Positions 55,978-64,000 of a stretch of 64,000 bases of DNA are shown in pieces. Below the pieces are notes generated by a model, which saw nothing but the letters and a program-made list of their open reading frames with translations, did no database searches and was not told the origin of the DNA. Each line of letters starts with the position of its first letter. The stretch's first letter is position 1. Source of the stretch: CAVTJL01 sp963828215 (GTDB lineage Bacteria; Pseudomonadota; Alphaproteobacteria; Geminicoccales; Geminicoccaceae); assembly GCA_963828215.1 (NCBI GenBank), contig CAWHFO010000060.1, positions 620,001 to 684,000 of the forward strand, read 5' to 3'. A program made the translations under genes and the position numbers.

Positions 55978-57027
55978 TCAGGCCGCTGCCAAGCCGGCGC
56001 CGACAGCGGGCTCCTTGCCGAAGCGGAACTCGGTCTGGTCGCTCCACATGCGGTGCAGGACGACGGCGAGCTTGCGCGCGACCGCGACACGAGCCCGTGC
56101 CATGCCGCGATGCTTCGCCACCTTCATGCCCCAAGCGCGCAGGCTCGACCATTTCTTGCTGCGCACGAGCAACGTATGGGCGGCCTCGTAGAGCGCGGTA
56201 CGGGCGAGCTCGTCGCCGCAGCGGCTGACCTTGCCCTGGATGTCGGTCTCGCCCGATTGGTAGCGCGCGGGGGTGAGACCCAGATGCGCGCCCACGTCCC
56301 GCGATCGCCGGAAGCGCTCCGGCCGGTCGACCGTGGCGCGGAAGGCGAGCGCGGTGATCGGGCCGACGCCAGGAACGCCCATCAGCAGCCGGCAGACCTC
56401 TTCCCCGCGGACGATGCCCTGGACCTGCTTGGTCAGGCCGGCGAGCTGGTCCAGCATGGTGGCGAGGATCGCCAGCAGCGGCTCGACCAGCGGCTGCAGG
56501 GCGACGTCATCGCCGGCGAGTTCGCGCGCGCGTCCGGCGAAGGCCGCGCGGCAGGGCGTGCCGAGCTTGACGCCCGCCTCGCGCAAGACTGCCCGCACCA
56601 CGTTCTCGATCGAGCGCATCTCGTTCAGGACCGTGCGGCGTGCGACCAGCAGCGAACGCCACAGCCGGCATTGGCGGCTCTTGACGTGGACCTGCCGGTA
56701 CCAGCCCGTGCGCATGATCTGGGCCAAGGCGCGGGCGTCGTTCCGGTCGGTCTTGTTGGGCATCGTCTTCATGGCCGCGTTGGCCTGGCGGGTCTCGATG
56801 CAGATCGCGGGCCAGCCGGCAGCGCGGAGTTCGTCGTGAAGCCAGGCGGTCAGCGAGCAGGCCTCCAGGCCGATGCGCTCCAACGGCAGGTCGATCTTGC
56901 TCAGGGCGGCGACCAGCGCCGCGGGCTCGCTCGCGGCGCGCGCCTCCGTCACGATCCGCCCGGTGCTGTCGACCACGCAGATCGCGGTCTCTTCCAGCGA
57001 CACGTCCAGTCCGGCATAGTGGGTCAT
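55978..57027 (-). CDS. IS110-family transposase (DEDD recombinase)
   Basis: 349 residues. N-terminal RuvC-like DEDD domain: Asp in YAGLDVSLEETAICV, Glu in IGLEACSLTAWLHDEL, and Asp pair in NKTDRNDARALAQIMRTGW. C-terminal Tnp_20 domain with the helix-hairpin-helix-like LMGVPGVGPITALAFRATVD and the serine-region LGLTPARYQSGETDIQGKVS. Uninterrupted. The ATG at 57027 precedes THYAGLDVS, the family's standard N-terminus, with GGGAGC just upstream. Confidence 0.94.
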   Translation of the reverse strand: MTHYAGLDVSLEETAICVVDSTGRIVTEARAASEPAALVAALSKIDLPLERIGLEACSLTAWLHDELRAAGWPAICIETRQANAAMKTMPNKTDRNDARALAQIMRTGWYRQVHVKSRQCRLWRSLLVARRTVLNEMRSIENVVRAVLREAGVKLGTPCRAAFAGRARELAGDDVALQPLVEPLLAILATMLDQLAGLTKQVQGIVRGEEVCRLLMGVPGVGPITALAFRATVDRPERFRRSRDVGAHLGLTPARYQSGETDIQGKVSRCGDELARTALYEAAHTLLVRSKKWSSLRAWGMKVAKHRGMARARVAVARKLAVVLHRMWSDQTEFRFGKEPAVGAGLAAA

Positions 57028-57153
57028 GGCTGCTCCCTTCCGATGCTTGTGGCCGCTCAACACGGACCACGTACCAACATCCCGAATGGAGCAGCCACCC
57101 TCAGGCCGGGGCCCCAATCACCCGATCTGATCCGGGCGAAACCGACCCTGACA

Positions 57154-57363
57154 TCAGGCCGATGGCTCGGGTCCCGGCGCCGGAGCGGGCGGCGGCGCCT
57201 CGGGCGGGGGCGGCGGGTCGATCTCCGGCGGGCCGGGCGGCGGCAGATCCGGCCCCACCGGCTGCGGCACGGGGATCTCGGGGCCGGGCGGCGTCGGCTC
57301 GATCTCGGGGCCGGGCGGCTGAGGCGGCAGCTCGTCGGGCGTGCCGGGCGAAGTCGGGGTCAT
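57154..57363 (-). CDS. Small proline-rich protein of unknown function
   Basis: 69 residues, about half proline: MTPTSPGTPDELPPQPPGPE, followed by PTPPGPEIPVPQPVGPDLPP and a PPPPPEAPPPAPAPGPEPSA tail. No signal peptide or domain. A GGAG about 10 bases before the ATG supports translation. It is divergent from csbD. Extended-linker or disordered character is clear from composition; function is unknown and low-complexity GC bias could mimic a gene here. Confidence 0.5.
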   Translation of the reverse strand: MTPTSPGTPDELPPQPPGPEIEPTPPGPEIPVPQPVGPDLPPPGPPEIDPPPPPEAPPPAPAPGPEPSA

Positions 57364-57508
57364 GACGTGTCTCCGGGGTCCTCGGGGTCGGTGTGTAGGC
57401 ACCAGAGCAACGCCGCATGACGGCCGGGGCTCCTTTCCCTCGTGAGGAACCTCACTCGCCTGCCGGCGTTCGTCCTGTACGTCCAGTGCAAGCCAAAGGA
57501 GCTCGAGC

Positions 57509-57688
57509 ATGGCCGGTGAGGCAGACAAGGTCAAAGGCACGGTCAAGGAGACCGTCGGCAAGGTGACCGGCGACAAGCGGATGAAGTCCGAGGGCAAAAC
57601 CGACAAGCTGAAGGGCGATGTCAAGGGTGCTGCCCAGGACGCCAAGGACGCGGCGAAGGGCGTGCGCGACAGTCTCGCGAAGGACTGA
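57509..57688 (+). CDS. CsbD family stress-response protein
   Basis: 59 residues: MAGEADKVKGTVKETVGKVT, then GDKRMKSEGKTDKLKGDVKG and AAQDAKDAAKGVRDSLAKD. This is the CsbD pattern (KGxxKExxGKxxGDxxxxxEG), a small hydrophilic protein induced by general stress. A strong AAAGGAG at 57495-57501 precedes the ATG. It is followed by an intrinsic terminator, so it is monocistronic. Confidence 0.9.
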   Translation: MAGEADKVKGTVKETVGKVTGDKRMKSEGKTDKLKGDVKGAAQDAKDAAKGVRDSLAKD

Positions 57689-57713
57689 TCCGGCGATCTT
57701 CGGGAATTGAGAG

Positions 57714-57752
57714 ATAGAGGGGCGCCCGGCGTGGCTGGGCGCCTCTCTTCTG
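57714..57752 (+). terminator. Intrinsic terminator after csbD
   Basis: Inverted repeat GAGGGGCGCCC / GGGCGCCTCTC with a loop of about 9 bases (GGCGTGGCT), followed by TTCTGT. A second short hairpin (AAGCCCC/GGGGCTT, about 57772-57787) lies between csbD and the convergent GFA gene and may act for the opposite strand. Confidence 0.65.
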
Positions 57753-57810
57753 TATCCGGCTAGGCACGACAAAGCCCCAGGGGGCTTCGTCGGCGATTCG
57801 GATCTCGGGC

Positions 57811-58231
57811 CTAGGCCCGGTCGAGCGCGCCGCCGTCCGTGCCCGGGAAGCGGGGAAGATCGTCGGTGATGGCGTAGTAGTCACCGGCGTCCGCGACGTA
57901 GATGTGGCCGATCGTGACGAGCCCGGTCGGCCCGTCGAGCGTGCCGGCGGCGATGCTGACCGTCGGCGCCTCGGCACTCTCCCAGAACAGCGACGCCCCG
58001 CACGTCCCGCAGAAGCCGCGTCGGACACCCGCCGACAACTCGTACCACCGCAGGCCCGAACTCCTCGACGAGCTGGAGTGATGACTTCGGCGCCGAGGCA
58101 TAGGCGCCGACGTGGCCATGGGTCCGCCGGCATTGGCGGCAATGGCAGCAGATCACGTGGCGGAGGCGCCCCGTCACGCGATAGCGCACGCCGCCGCAGA
58201 GGCATCCGCCCGTCCCGGCCGCGTCCACCAT
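57811..58231 (-). CDS. GFA-family (glutathione-dependent formaldehyde-activating-like) protein (one frameshift)
   Basis: About 139 residues after repair. It contains the zinc-binding cysteines of the Gfa/CENP-V fold: GGCLCGGVRYRVTG, CCHCRQCRRTHG and FCGTCGASLFW. The frame breaks at about 58048. Removing one G from the coding strand joins VEEFGPAWYELSAGVRRGFC. Ends with ITDDLPRFPGTDGGALDRA. Family members act on glutathione adducts or are of unknown function. Confidence 0.83.
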
Positions 58232-58370
58232 CGCTGCTTCTCCGTCCCGGCCCGGACCGTCTGCTCGATGGGTCGGCAATCTCGCCGGCCACCGGCGCCG
58301 TCTACCGCAGCCACGGCGTTCCCGTCTGGCGTCTCGGCCTCAGCCTGCGGACGGGGCCGTCCGGTCTCGC

Positions 58371-58637
58371 TCAGTGGATGCAGCTGCCGGCGCCGCAGCC
58401 GCAGCCGCCCCCCATGCCCATATCGTCGCCGCCCATGCCGTCGGACCCCATGTCGCCGTCCATGCCGCCCATGTCGAGGTCGCCCGAGGCCGAGCGGCCG
58501 GCGATGGCCGGATGCGCCAGGGCGCGCGGCGCCTCCTTGGCGCAGGTCGGGCAGGGCTGGGCCGCCTCCGACCGTTCCATCGGGTTCCAGGCGGCGAACT
58601 CGCCGTGCTGGCTGCAAGCATAGGTATAGAGCGGCAT
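58371..58637 (-). CDS. FmdB-type zinc-ribbon protein with Met/Gly/Asp-rich tail
   Basis: 88 residues. It begins MPLYTYACSQHGEFAAWNPM and has a CPTC pair (residues about 29-32), the FmdB putative regulatory zinc-ribbon pattern, here with one weaker half (C8, H11). The C-terminal 35 residues are an unusual low-complexity tail, MGGMDGDMGSDGMGGDDMGM, then GGGCGCGAGSCIH. The tail's Met, Asp, Cys and His content suggests metal binding, possibly copper or nickel; this is inference from composition. Confidence 0.78.
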   Translation of the reverse strand: MPLYTYACSQHGEFAAWNPMERSEAAQPCPTCAKEAPRALAHPAIAGRSASGDLDMGGMDGDMGSDGMGGDDMGMGGGCGCGAGSCIH

Positions 58638-58811
58638 CGCAGGAACTCCGTGCTGGGCGCTTGGCCTGACGCCATTCTAGCGCGGATTTCGGTGAAGCGG
58701 GAGCGGCGGCGTGGCGCAGCCTCGGGGCCCTCGGCCCAAGGGTGGTGCCGTTGACATCCCCGGGGGCAGGCCCCACAAGCGGCCCGGTCGCCAACCGGTG
58801 CCCGAGCGCGG

Positions 58812-59769
58812 ATGAGCAGCCTTCTCGATTTCGAAAAGCCGATCGCCGAGCTCGAGGGCAAGGTCAAGGAGCTGCGCCATCTGGCGAGCGGCTCCGAGCT
58901 CGATCTGGCCGACGAGATCGCCCGCCTCGAGGGCCGCGCCGCCAAGCTCCTGTCGCAGACCTACGGCAAGCTCAATGCCTGGCAGAAGGCCCAGGTCGCG
59001 CGCCATCCGGACCGGCCGCACGTCAAGGACTACGTCGCCGAGCTGATCGAGGATTTTTCTCCCCTGGCCGGCGACCGCGCCTTCGCCGACGATCAGGCGA
59101 TCCTGGCCGGGATCGGCCGCTTCCGCGGGCGCTCGGTCGTGGTGATCGGCACCGAGAAGGGCGCCGACACGGACGAGCGGGTCCGGCACAATTTCGGCAT
59201 GGCGCGGCCCGAGGGCTACCGGAAGGCGATCCGGCTGATGCGCCTCGCCGATCGGTTCCGGCTGCCGGTGCTGACCCTGGTCGACACGCCCGGCGCCCAC
59301 CCCGGCATCGATGCCGAGGAGCGGGGCCAGGCCGAGGCGATCGCGCGTTCCATCGCCTGCAGCCTTGAGCTCACCGTGCCGATCGTCAGCCGTGATCATC
59401 GGCGAGGGCGGCTCGGGCGGCGCCATCGCGCTGGCCACCGCCGACCGCGTCCTGATGCTCGAGCACAGCATCTATTCCGTGATCTCGCCCGAGGGCTGCG
59501 CCGCCATCCTGTGGCGCGCCGCCGAGCAGGCGACGGCAGCAGCGGAGGCCATGAAGTTCACGGCCCAGGACCTCCTTCAGCTCAAGCTGATCGACGAGCT
59601 GATCGAGGAGCCGCTGGGCGGCGCCCATCGTGCCAGGGCCACGACCATCGCCACCGTCGGCGACGCGATGGCCCGCCACCTGCTCGACCTCGTGGACGTG
59701 CCGGGGCCCGAGCTGAGACGGCGCAGGCGCGAGAAGATCATGGCGATGGGCCGGCTGCCCGAGGCCTGA
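58812..59769 (+). CDS. accA: Acetyl-CoA carboxylase carboxyltransferase subunit alpha (one frameshift)
   Basis: About 318 residues after repair. Catalyses, with AccD, carboxyl transfer from biotin to acetyl-CoA in fatty acid synthesis. Visible: FEKPIAELEGKVKELRHLAS, VVVIGTEKGADTDERVRHNF, PVLTLVDTPGAHPGIDAEER and GEGGSGGAIALATADRVLML. The frame breaks at about 59390. Deleting one C gives LTVPIVSVIIGEGGSGGAIA. As the gene is essential, a true frameshift is very unlikely, which supports an error in the sequence. Confidence 0.95.
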
Positions 59770-59939
59770 GCCATGGTGGTGCCGGGCGCGCGCCCGGTCG
59801 GGAGGCGTCGCCTCACCGAGGGCCGCAGCGGCCCGAGGGTCTTGCATAAAAAGATGCCAAGACAGGACGAATGGACTCGACACGGGTCGGGTCGGGCCTA
59901 TTTCTCGCTGCCGCTGTCGTGACGACCTGGAGCGCTCCC

Positions 59940-60635
59940 ATGCGACATGCCGCGGTCTCCCTGCTGATCGGTGCCTCGATGCTCGCCGGATGCGCCTCGC
60001 AGCCGGGCGAGGGGGCCTCGCCCTATCGCAACACCGGGATCGGCGCCGGCGTCGGAGCGGTCGCCGGCGGCGTGCTCGGCGCCGTGCTCGACAAGCACCA
60101 TCGCGGCACCGGCGCCCTCATCGGTGCCGCCGGCGGCGCCGCGCTCGGCGGCGGCACGGGCTATCTGTTCGACCGCCAGCAGCACGCGTTCGACGACGCG
60201 CTCGCCACCGAGCAGCGCCAGAACCAGATCAAGATCCAGAGGGTCCGGGACGACCTCCTGAAGATCACGCTTCAGAACCAGATCCTGTTCGACTTCAACA
60301 AGGCCGACATCAAGCCCAGCTTCGACCCGATCCTGACGAAGCTCGCGGACGTCCTCAAGAAGTACGACCAGTCCGACGCCACCGTCGTCGGCTACACGAA
60401 CTCGGTGGGCTCCGAGGCCTACAACAAGCAGCTCTCGCTGCGCCGGGCCCAGGCCGTCGTCGACGACCTCGTCGCCAAGGGCGTGCCGGCCTCCCGGCTC
60501 AGGGCGGACGGCATGGGCGAGGCCAACCCCGTGGCCAGCAACGACACCGAGGCCGGGCGTCAGCTCAACCGCCGCGTCGAGATCCTCGTCTCCCCGACCA
60601 GCTCGCCGCCGCCCAGTCCCGGCCCGACCACCTGA
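59940..60635 (+). CDS. OmpA/Pal-like peptidoglycan-associated lipoprotein
   Basis: 231 residues from the ATG at 59940: lipoprotein signal (SLLIGASMLAGCASQ), a glycine-zipper segment (GIGAGVGAVAGGVLGAVLDK) that may insert in the membrane, then an OmpA C-terminal domain (ILFDFNKADIKPSFDPILTK, NKQLSLRRAQAVVDDLVAKG, ANPVASNDTEAGRQLNRRVE) with the peptidoglycan-binding Asp and Arg. The start of the open frame 23 codons upstream gives no better signal, so the later ATG is used. Similar to YiaD-type lipoproteins. Confidence 0.88.
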   Translation: MRHAAVSLLIGASMLAGCASQPGEGASPYRNTGIGAGVGAVAGGVLGAVLDKHHRGTGALIGAAGGAALGGGTGYLFDRQQHAFDDALATEQRQNQIKIQRVRDDLLKITLQNQILFDFNKADIKPSFDPILTKLADVLKKYDQSDATVVGYTNSVGSEAYNKQLSLRRAQAVVDDLVAKGVPASRLRADGMGEANPVASNDTEAGRQLNRRVEILVSPTSSPPPSPGPTT

Positions 60636-60653
60636 GTCCCCTGCCGGCCGGGG

Positions 60654-61628
60654 TCAGAGGAGCCGACGGGCCTCCACATCCCAGCGCCAGAGATTGTCGG
60701 GGCCCAGCCGGGTCCCGCCCAGCCAATGGTCCACCGGCCGCAGCTCGCAGAGATCCTGCTCGCCGGACAGCACGGCGCGCCCGATCGCCGTGATGTGGAC
60801 CGGTGCCCCGAGGAACGGGGCATTCCGCTCGCGCCCCGCCTGCGGCGCGAAGTGCCGGCCCGCCAGGCCGTCCAGCAGCGGCGGGCTTCCGGCCAGCCGC
60901 AGGAGGCGCTGAAAGAAGGGCTGGTCGCCCAAAAAGCGCGCGTCCTCGCGCGCGCCGCAGTCGGCAAAGAGCCGCTCGGGCGTGCTCGGGCCGGCTTCGA
61001 GCAGCTCGAGGATCTGCCGCTCCGTCCGGGAGAGCCCGGTATCCGGCGCCGGCAGCTCCTCGAGCAGCCGCAGAATGGCGCTCTCGAGAAAGGGCAGCGC
61101 CCCGAGATCCCGATCCAGCAGCGCCCTGAGCGGCGCCGGCGTGGGCTCTCGAAACGCGGCCCAGGCCTGCGATGCGAGCGCCAGCTGCTCCTCGCCGACA
61201 GGTGCCGCGCGTTGGCCGAGGGCATGGAGCCCCTCGGCGGAGAGGCCTGTGAGAAAATCGTCGGCCTGCGCGAGCAGGACCCGGCAGCGGCGTCCCGCTG
61301 CATCGGCGACACGATCCAGCACCTGCAGGAGCTGAAGCTGGTCGTAGAGATCGTGCTCGAACCAGAGCGTCAGCCGTTCCCCGTCGAGCGCCCGGGCGAA
61401 GGCGAGGTCGCGCTCCTGGAACGCGCGCTCGACGGCCCCCGCATCGAGCCCACTGACGCCCGCCAGATAGCGCGCGCGCACCCCGGCCAGGCGGCCCGCA
61501 TCCAGCCCGGCCGGCACCGGTCCGTCATGCAGCATGTCCCGCCAGGGGATCACGGCAGCCGGCGCCACGAGCTCGCGAAGTCGTGCGGCCGCGCTGTGGC
61601 CGTTGGTGAGATGTGTGGCGCTCGTCAT
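60654..61628 (-). CDS. DUF1835 domain-containing protein
   Basis: 324 residues. N-terminal DUF1835 signature: THLTNGHSAAARLREL, then VIPWRDMLHDGPVPAGLDAG and LWFEHDLYDQLQLLQVLDRV. The C-terminal half (LSRTERQILELLEAGPSTPE) resembles the DUF3658 winged-helix-like partner. Cytosolic; function unknown. It converges with the OmpA-like gene and is followed upstream by the ornithine-cyclodeaminase-like gene in the same direction. Confidence 0.82.
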   Translation of the reverse strand: MTSATHLTNGHSAAARLRELVAPAAVIPWRDMLHDGPVPAGLDAGRLAGVRARYLAGVSGLDAGAVERAFQERDLAFARALDGERLTLWFEHDLYDQLQLLQVLDRVADAAGRRCRVLLAQADDFLTGLSAEGLHALGQRAAPVGEEQLALASQAWAAFREPTPAPLRALLDRDLGALPFLESAILRLLEELPAPDTGLSRTERQILELLEAGPSTPERLFADCGAREDARFLGDQPFFQRLLRLAGSPPLLDGLAGRHFAPQAGRERNAPFLGAPVHITAIGRAVLSGEQDLCELRPVDHWLGGTRLGPDNLWRWDVEARRLL

Positions 61629-61664
61629 CCCGAGTCCACCGGTACCCTCGCCCGCGCTCCGTCC

Positions 61665-62569
61665 TCAGAGCGCGAGGTGCAGCCGATCGTAGACCAGCTT
61701 GGCAGCCACCACGTCCTCGACGGCCATCCCGACGGATTCGAAGATGGTTGTCCGCTCCGAGTGCGCTGGCTTGGTGCCCGCCAGAACCTCGCCCAGCTCT
61801 GCGTGGATCTCGGCGCCCGCGAGCAGCACGTCGCCCGACTCCCTCATCACGGCCTCACGCGAACTCGACCACCACGACGTTTCGCATCGCCGCCTCGTCC
61901 AGTTCCCGCCCCTTCGGACCGCGCCGGCCGACGGCATTCACGTGGGCGCCGGGCTTGAGCCAGGCTCCCCTCAGCACCGGCTCCAGGGACGAGGTCGCCG
62001 TCACCACCACGTCCGCGCCCCTCACCGCGGCTCCTGCCGTCGTCGCCTCGGCACCGATCTCGCGGGCAAAACGCCAGGCGTGCTCGGGCGTTCGGCTCCA
62101 GACCCGGACCTCCTCGAGATCGCGCACGAGCCGAAGCGCCTCGACGTGGCTGCGGGCCTGGACCCCGCTGCCCAGGATGGCCAGCACCTTGGCATCCTTT
62201 GCGGCCAACGCCCGGGTCGCCACCGCCGAGACCGCCGAGGTGCGCGTCTCGGTGATCAGGCGGCGGTCCATGATCGCCATCGGCTCCCCTGTCTCGGGGC
62301 GAAAGAGCAGGATCAACGCCAGATGTGTCGGCAGGCCGCGTGCCGCGTTGCCCGGATAGAAGGTGACCAGCTTGGCACCCATGCCGACGTCGTCGGCGGC
62401 CGGCATCGCCGCGAAATGGCCCCCATGCGGCTCGACGGCGAGCATCTGACGGACCGGCTGGGCGACCCGCCCGGCGGAGAAGCTCGATGAGGGCGCTCTC
62501 CATCGCCGGAATGAGGTCCTCCAGCCGGAGCACCGAGCGCACCCGATCCTCGTCCAGGAAAGGCAACAT
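61665..62569 (-). CDS. Ornithine cyclodeaminase/mu-crystallin family protein (two frameshifts)
   Basis: About 300 residues after repair: MLPFLDEDRVRSVLRLEDLI, then after removal of one base near 62480 AGRVAQPVRQMLAVEPHGGH, the NAD-binding VLAILGSGVQARSHVEALRL, the ADVVVTATSSLEPVLRGAWL segment and, after a second single-base repair near 61860, VVEFREAVMRESGDVLLAG to the end at 61665. Members include ornithine cyclodeaminase, alanine dehydrogenase and ketimine reductases; the substrate cannot be told here. Confidence 0.85.
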
Positions 62570-62622
62570 ATCCGGCGTCCTCCAGCTATCTCCGGCAGGG
62601 ACTGACGTGACCCGAATGCGGG

Positions 62623-64000
62623 TCAAGCCGGCAGGCCCGCCAGCCGCAGGCCCTCGCGCAGGTGCGCCGCGTCCTCGGCGCGCTGCAGGTAGGACGTGTC
62701 GACCAGCCAGTCCACGTACCCGGCCGGGCCGGCCTCCGGCTCGCCGCGCCACGCCCGGCGGACCGCCTCGAGGAACATCCCCGCGCAGCGCCCGGCCTCC
62801 TCCGTCTGCCCCAGGTGCCCGCAGGCCGCCGCCCGCCACGCCAGATCGCGCGGATGGTCGAGGGGATCCTGGACCGTGATCCGCTCGAGGACGGTCAGGG
62901 CCTCGGCGTGGCGCCGGGCGAGAAACAGGACCCGCGAGAGGTAGTGCTCATAGTAGCGGGGGTAGCGTGGGTTGAGCCGCATCGCCAGTTCGGCCGCGGG
63001 CAGCCCCCGCTCCGGCTCGCCCAGGCAGGCCTGGGCCCATGCCCAGGCGATCTGGATCTGCGAGTCGTTCGGGTTCATGGCTCGCGCCAGACTGAGGTGG
63101 CGCTGCGCCCGGTCGAAGTCGCGCCACGTCAGGCAGATATAGCCCAGCGTGTCGTGCACCCGCGGATCGTTCGGGTCGAGCGCCAGGGCCCGCTCTGCCA
63201 GGCGCAGCGCCTCGATCCTGTCGGGGTCGCTCTCGCGCGGCACGCCGAGGCCGTGGTCGATGGCGTGGTTCAAGTGGCTGAAGGCGAGACCCGTGTAAGC
63301 GCGGGCGAAGGTCGGGTCGAGCGTGCGCGCCTTCTCGAAGAGCTCCCGCGCCTGCTCTTGGGCCTTGGGCGTGAACACGTCCGAAAGGCGCCGGCCCTGG
63401 AGGACGAGGTCGTAGGCGCGCACGTCCCGAGGCGGCTTGCGCCGCGCGGCGATCTCGCTCTCCTCGATCACGCGGGCGGCGACGATGGCGACGACACTGC
63501 GCGCAATCTCGTCTTGGACCGCGAAGATGTCCTCGAATGGCCGGTCGTAGCGCTCCGCCCACAGATGCGCGCTGGTGGCGGCGTCGATCAGCTGGGCGGT
63601 GATTCGGACCCGTCCTCCGGCTCGGCGCACGCTGCCCTCGACGACGTACCCGGCGCCCAGCGCCCGGCCGATCTCGCGCACGTCCACCGCCTTGCCGCGG
63701 AAGGCAAACGAGGAGTTGCGGGCGATCACGAGAAGCTCGCGGAAGCGGGACAGCTCGGTGATCACGTCCTCGGTGATGCCGTCGCTGAGATAGGCCTGCG
63801 CCGGGTCGCCGCTCAGCTCGTCGAACGGCAGGACGGCGACCACGGGCTTCTCGGGTGGAGGCGGCGCCGGGGCCGGGGTGACGGGGCCGGCGGCGCCGAG
63901 CTCGACACGATAGGCCCGCACCGCTCGCTCGACGTTCTTCAGCCGCAGATCGCCGAGTGGGGCGAGGTCGCAATCGAGCGTCCCCTGGAGGTGGTCGTAG
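62623..64000 (-). CDS. Class III cyclase-associated TPR protein, 3' part only (runs off the window)
   Basis: C-terminal part of a protein whose 5' end lies beyond position 64000. The sequence at the edge, GDLRLKNVERAVRAYRVELG, is the usual linker after a class III adenylate/guanylate cyclase domain. Next comes a TolB-like/FlgO-type domain (KPVVAVLPFDELSGDPAQAY, LSDGITEDVITELSRF, LGAGYVVEGSVRRAGGRVRI, TAQLIDAATSAHLWAERYDR) and then TPR-like repeats (LDPTFARAYTGLAFSHLN, LDPNDPRVHDTLGYICLTWR). The cyclase domain itself is not visible in the window. Confidence 0.8.
   Translation of the reverse strand, partial: YDHLQGTLDCDLAPLGDLRLKNVERAVRAYRVELGAAGPVTPAPAPPPPEKPVVAVLPFDELSGDPAQAYLSDGITEDVITELSRFRELLVIARNSSFAFRGKAVDVREIGRALGAGYVVEGSVRRAGGRVRITAQLIDAATSAHLWAERYDRPFEDIFAVQDEIARSVVAIVAARVIEESEIAARRKPPRDVRAYDLVLQGRRLSDVFTPKAQEQARELFEKARTLDPTFARAYTGLAFSHLNHAIDHGLGVPRESDPDRIEALRLAERALALDPNDPRVHDTLGYICLTWRDFDRAQRHLSLARAMNPNDSQIQIAWAWAQACLGEPERGLPAAELAMRLNPRYPRYYEHYLSRVLFLARRHAEALTVLERITVQDPLDHPRDLAWRAAACGHLGQTEEAGRCAGMFLEAVRRAWRGEPEAGPAGYVDWLVDTSYLQRAEDAAHLREGLRLAGLPA

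Larger units (their letters stand above)
55706..57122 (-). mobile_element. IS110-family element (IS1111-like), about 1.4 kb
   Basis: The transposase gene (55978-57027, minus) is flanked by an 11-base inverted repeat: TGATTGGGGCC at 55709-55719 and its complement GGCCCCAATCA at 57110-57120. IS1111-type members of the IS110 family have short subterminal inverted repeats, while classic IS110 members lack them. The downstream end is multiplied eightfold by the 35-bp tandem array, so the true border on that side is uncertain. Confidence 0.65.

Noticed and set aside
59779..59800. Short GC palindrome after accA as a terminator
   Set aside because: CCGGGCGCGCGCCCGG is self-complementary but has no proper loop or following T-run, so it was not called.

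Overview
The window comes from a GC-rich alphaproteobacterium, probably in or near the Rhodospirillales or Geminicoccales. That placement is an inference from gene content and order: yfgM-bamB-der, ilvE divergent from a petP/petR-type regulator pair plus sensor kinase, tamA-tamB, argF-hslO, aroK-aroB-CorB-like, xerD followed by an L-malyl-CoA lyase, and accA. Most of the window is ordinary chromosomal backbone. I saw no tRNA, rRNA or CRISPR array.

Layout. 0-4 kb: ribosome and outer-membrane biogenesis (der, bamB, YfgM-like) and an RNA phosphodiesterase. 4-9 kb: small metabolic genes, ilvE and a MarR / response regulator / histidine kinase cluster. 9-14.4 kb: AmpG-like permease, a polysaccharide export protein with its outer-membrane barrel, a PPP-type phosphatase and galE. 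14.4-24.1 kb: MscS channel, tamA, tamB and an ABC-2 permease. 24.2-34.7 kb: argD, a 2.1 kb islet inserted at its 3' end, an alpha/beta hydrolase with mlaA, a second MscS channel, argF and hslO. 34.9-38.3 kb: DUF3015, DUF4105/Lnb_N and hydrolase genes. 38.8-42.3 kb: three tandem genes for secreted Asn/Gly-rich repeat proteins, a lipoprotein and a LuxR-type regulator with a degenerate receiver. 42.8-49.8 kb: CorB-like, aroB, aroK, xerD and mcl. 50-52.1 kb: iron and molybdenum genes (bfd, a molybdopterin-fold protein, a ModA remnant, mop, bfr). 52.2-57.1 kb: three IS elements of different families in a row, the last flanked by a 35-bp tandem repeat. 57.1-64 kb: stress and housekeeping genes including csbD, accA, OmpA/Pal-like and a truncated cyclase-like TPR protein.

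A striking property of the sequence is that at least 18 reading-frame breaks fall in otherwise well-conserved genes (tamB alone has five; also argD, aroB, accA, mlaA). Nearly every one is repaired by deleting a single base. This one-directional pattern looks like systematic insertion errors in the read or assembly rather than gene decay. Affected genes are therefore listed as CDS over their full repaired span, with the break position given. IS remnants and the islet gene are listed as pseudogenes.

The two most interesting regions are: (1) the argD islet, flanked by a 135-bp imperfect direct repeat of the argD 3' end and carrying an AbiJ-NTD4/HEPN-like gene split by an IS5-family element with a TA target duplication; and (2) the Asn/Gly-rich repeat protein cluster, which could be a surface or matrix fibre system. 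A third is the IS110/IS1111-type element, whose downstream end is repeated eight times in tandem and which has a 238-base non-coding segment that could encode a guide (bridge) RNA.
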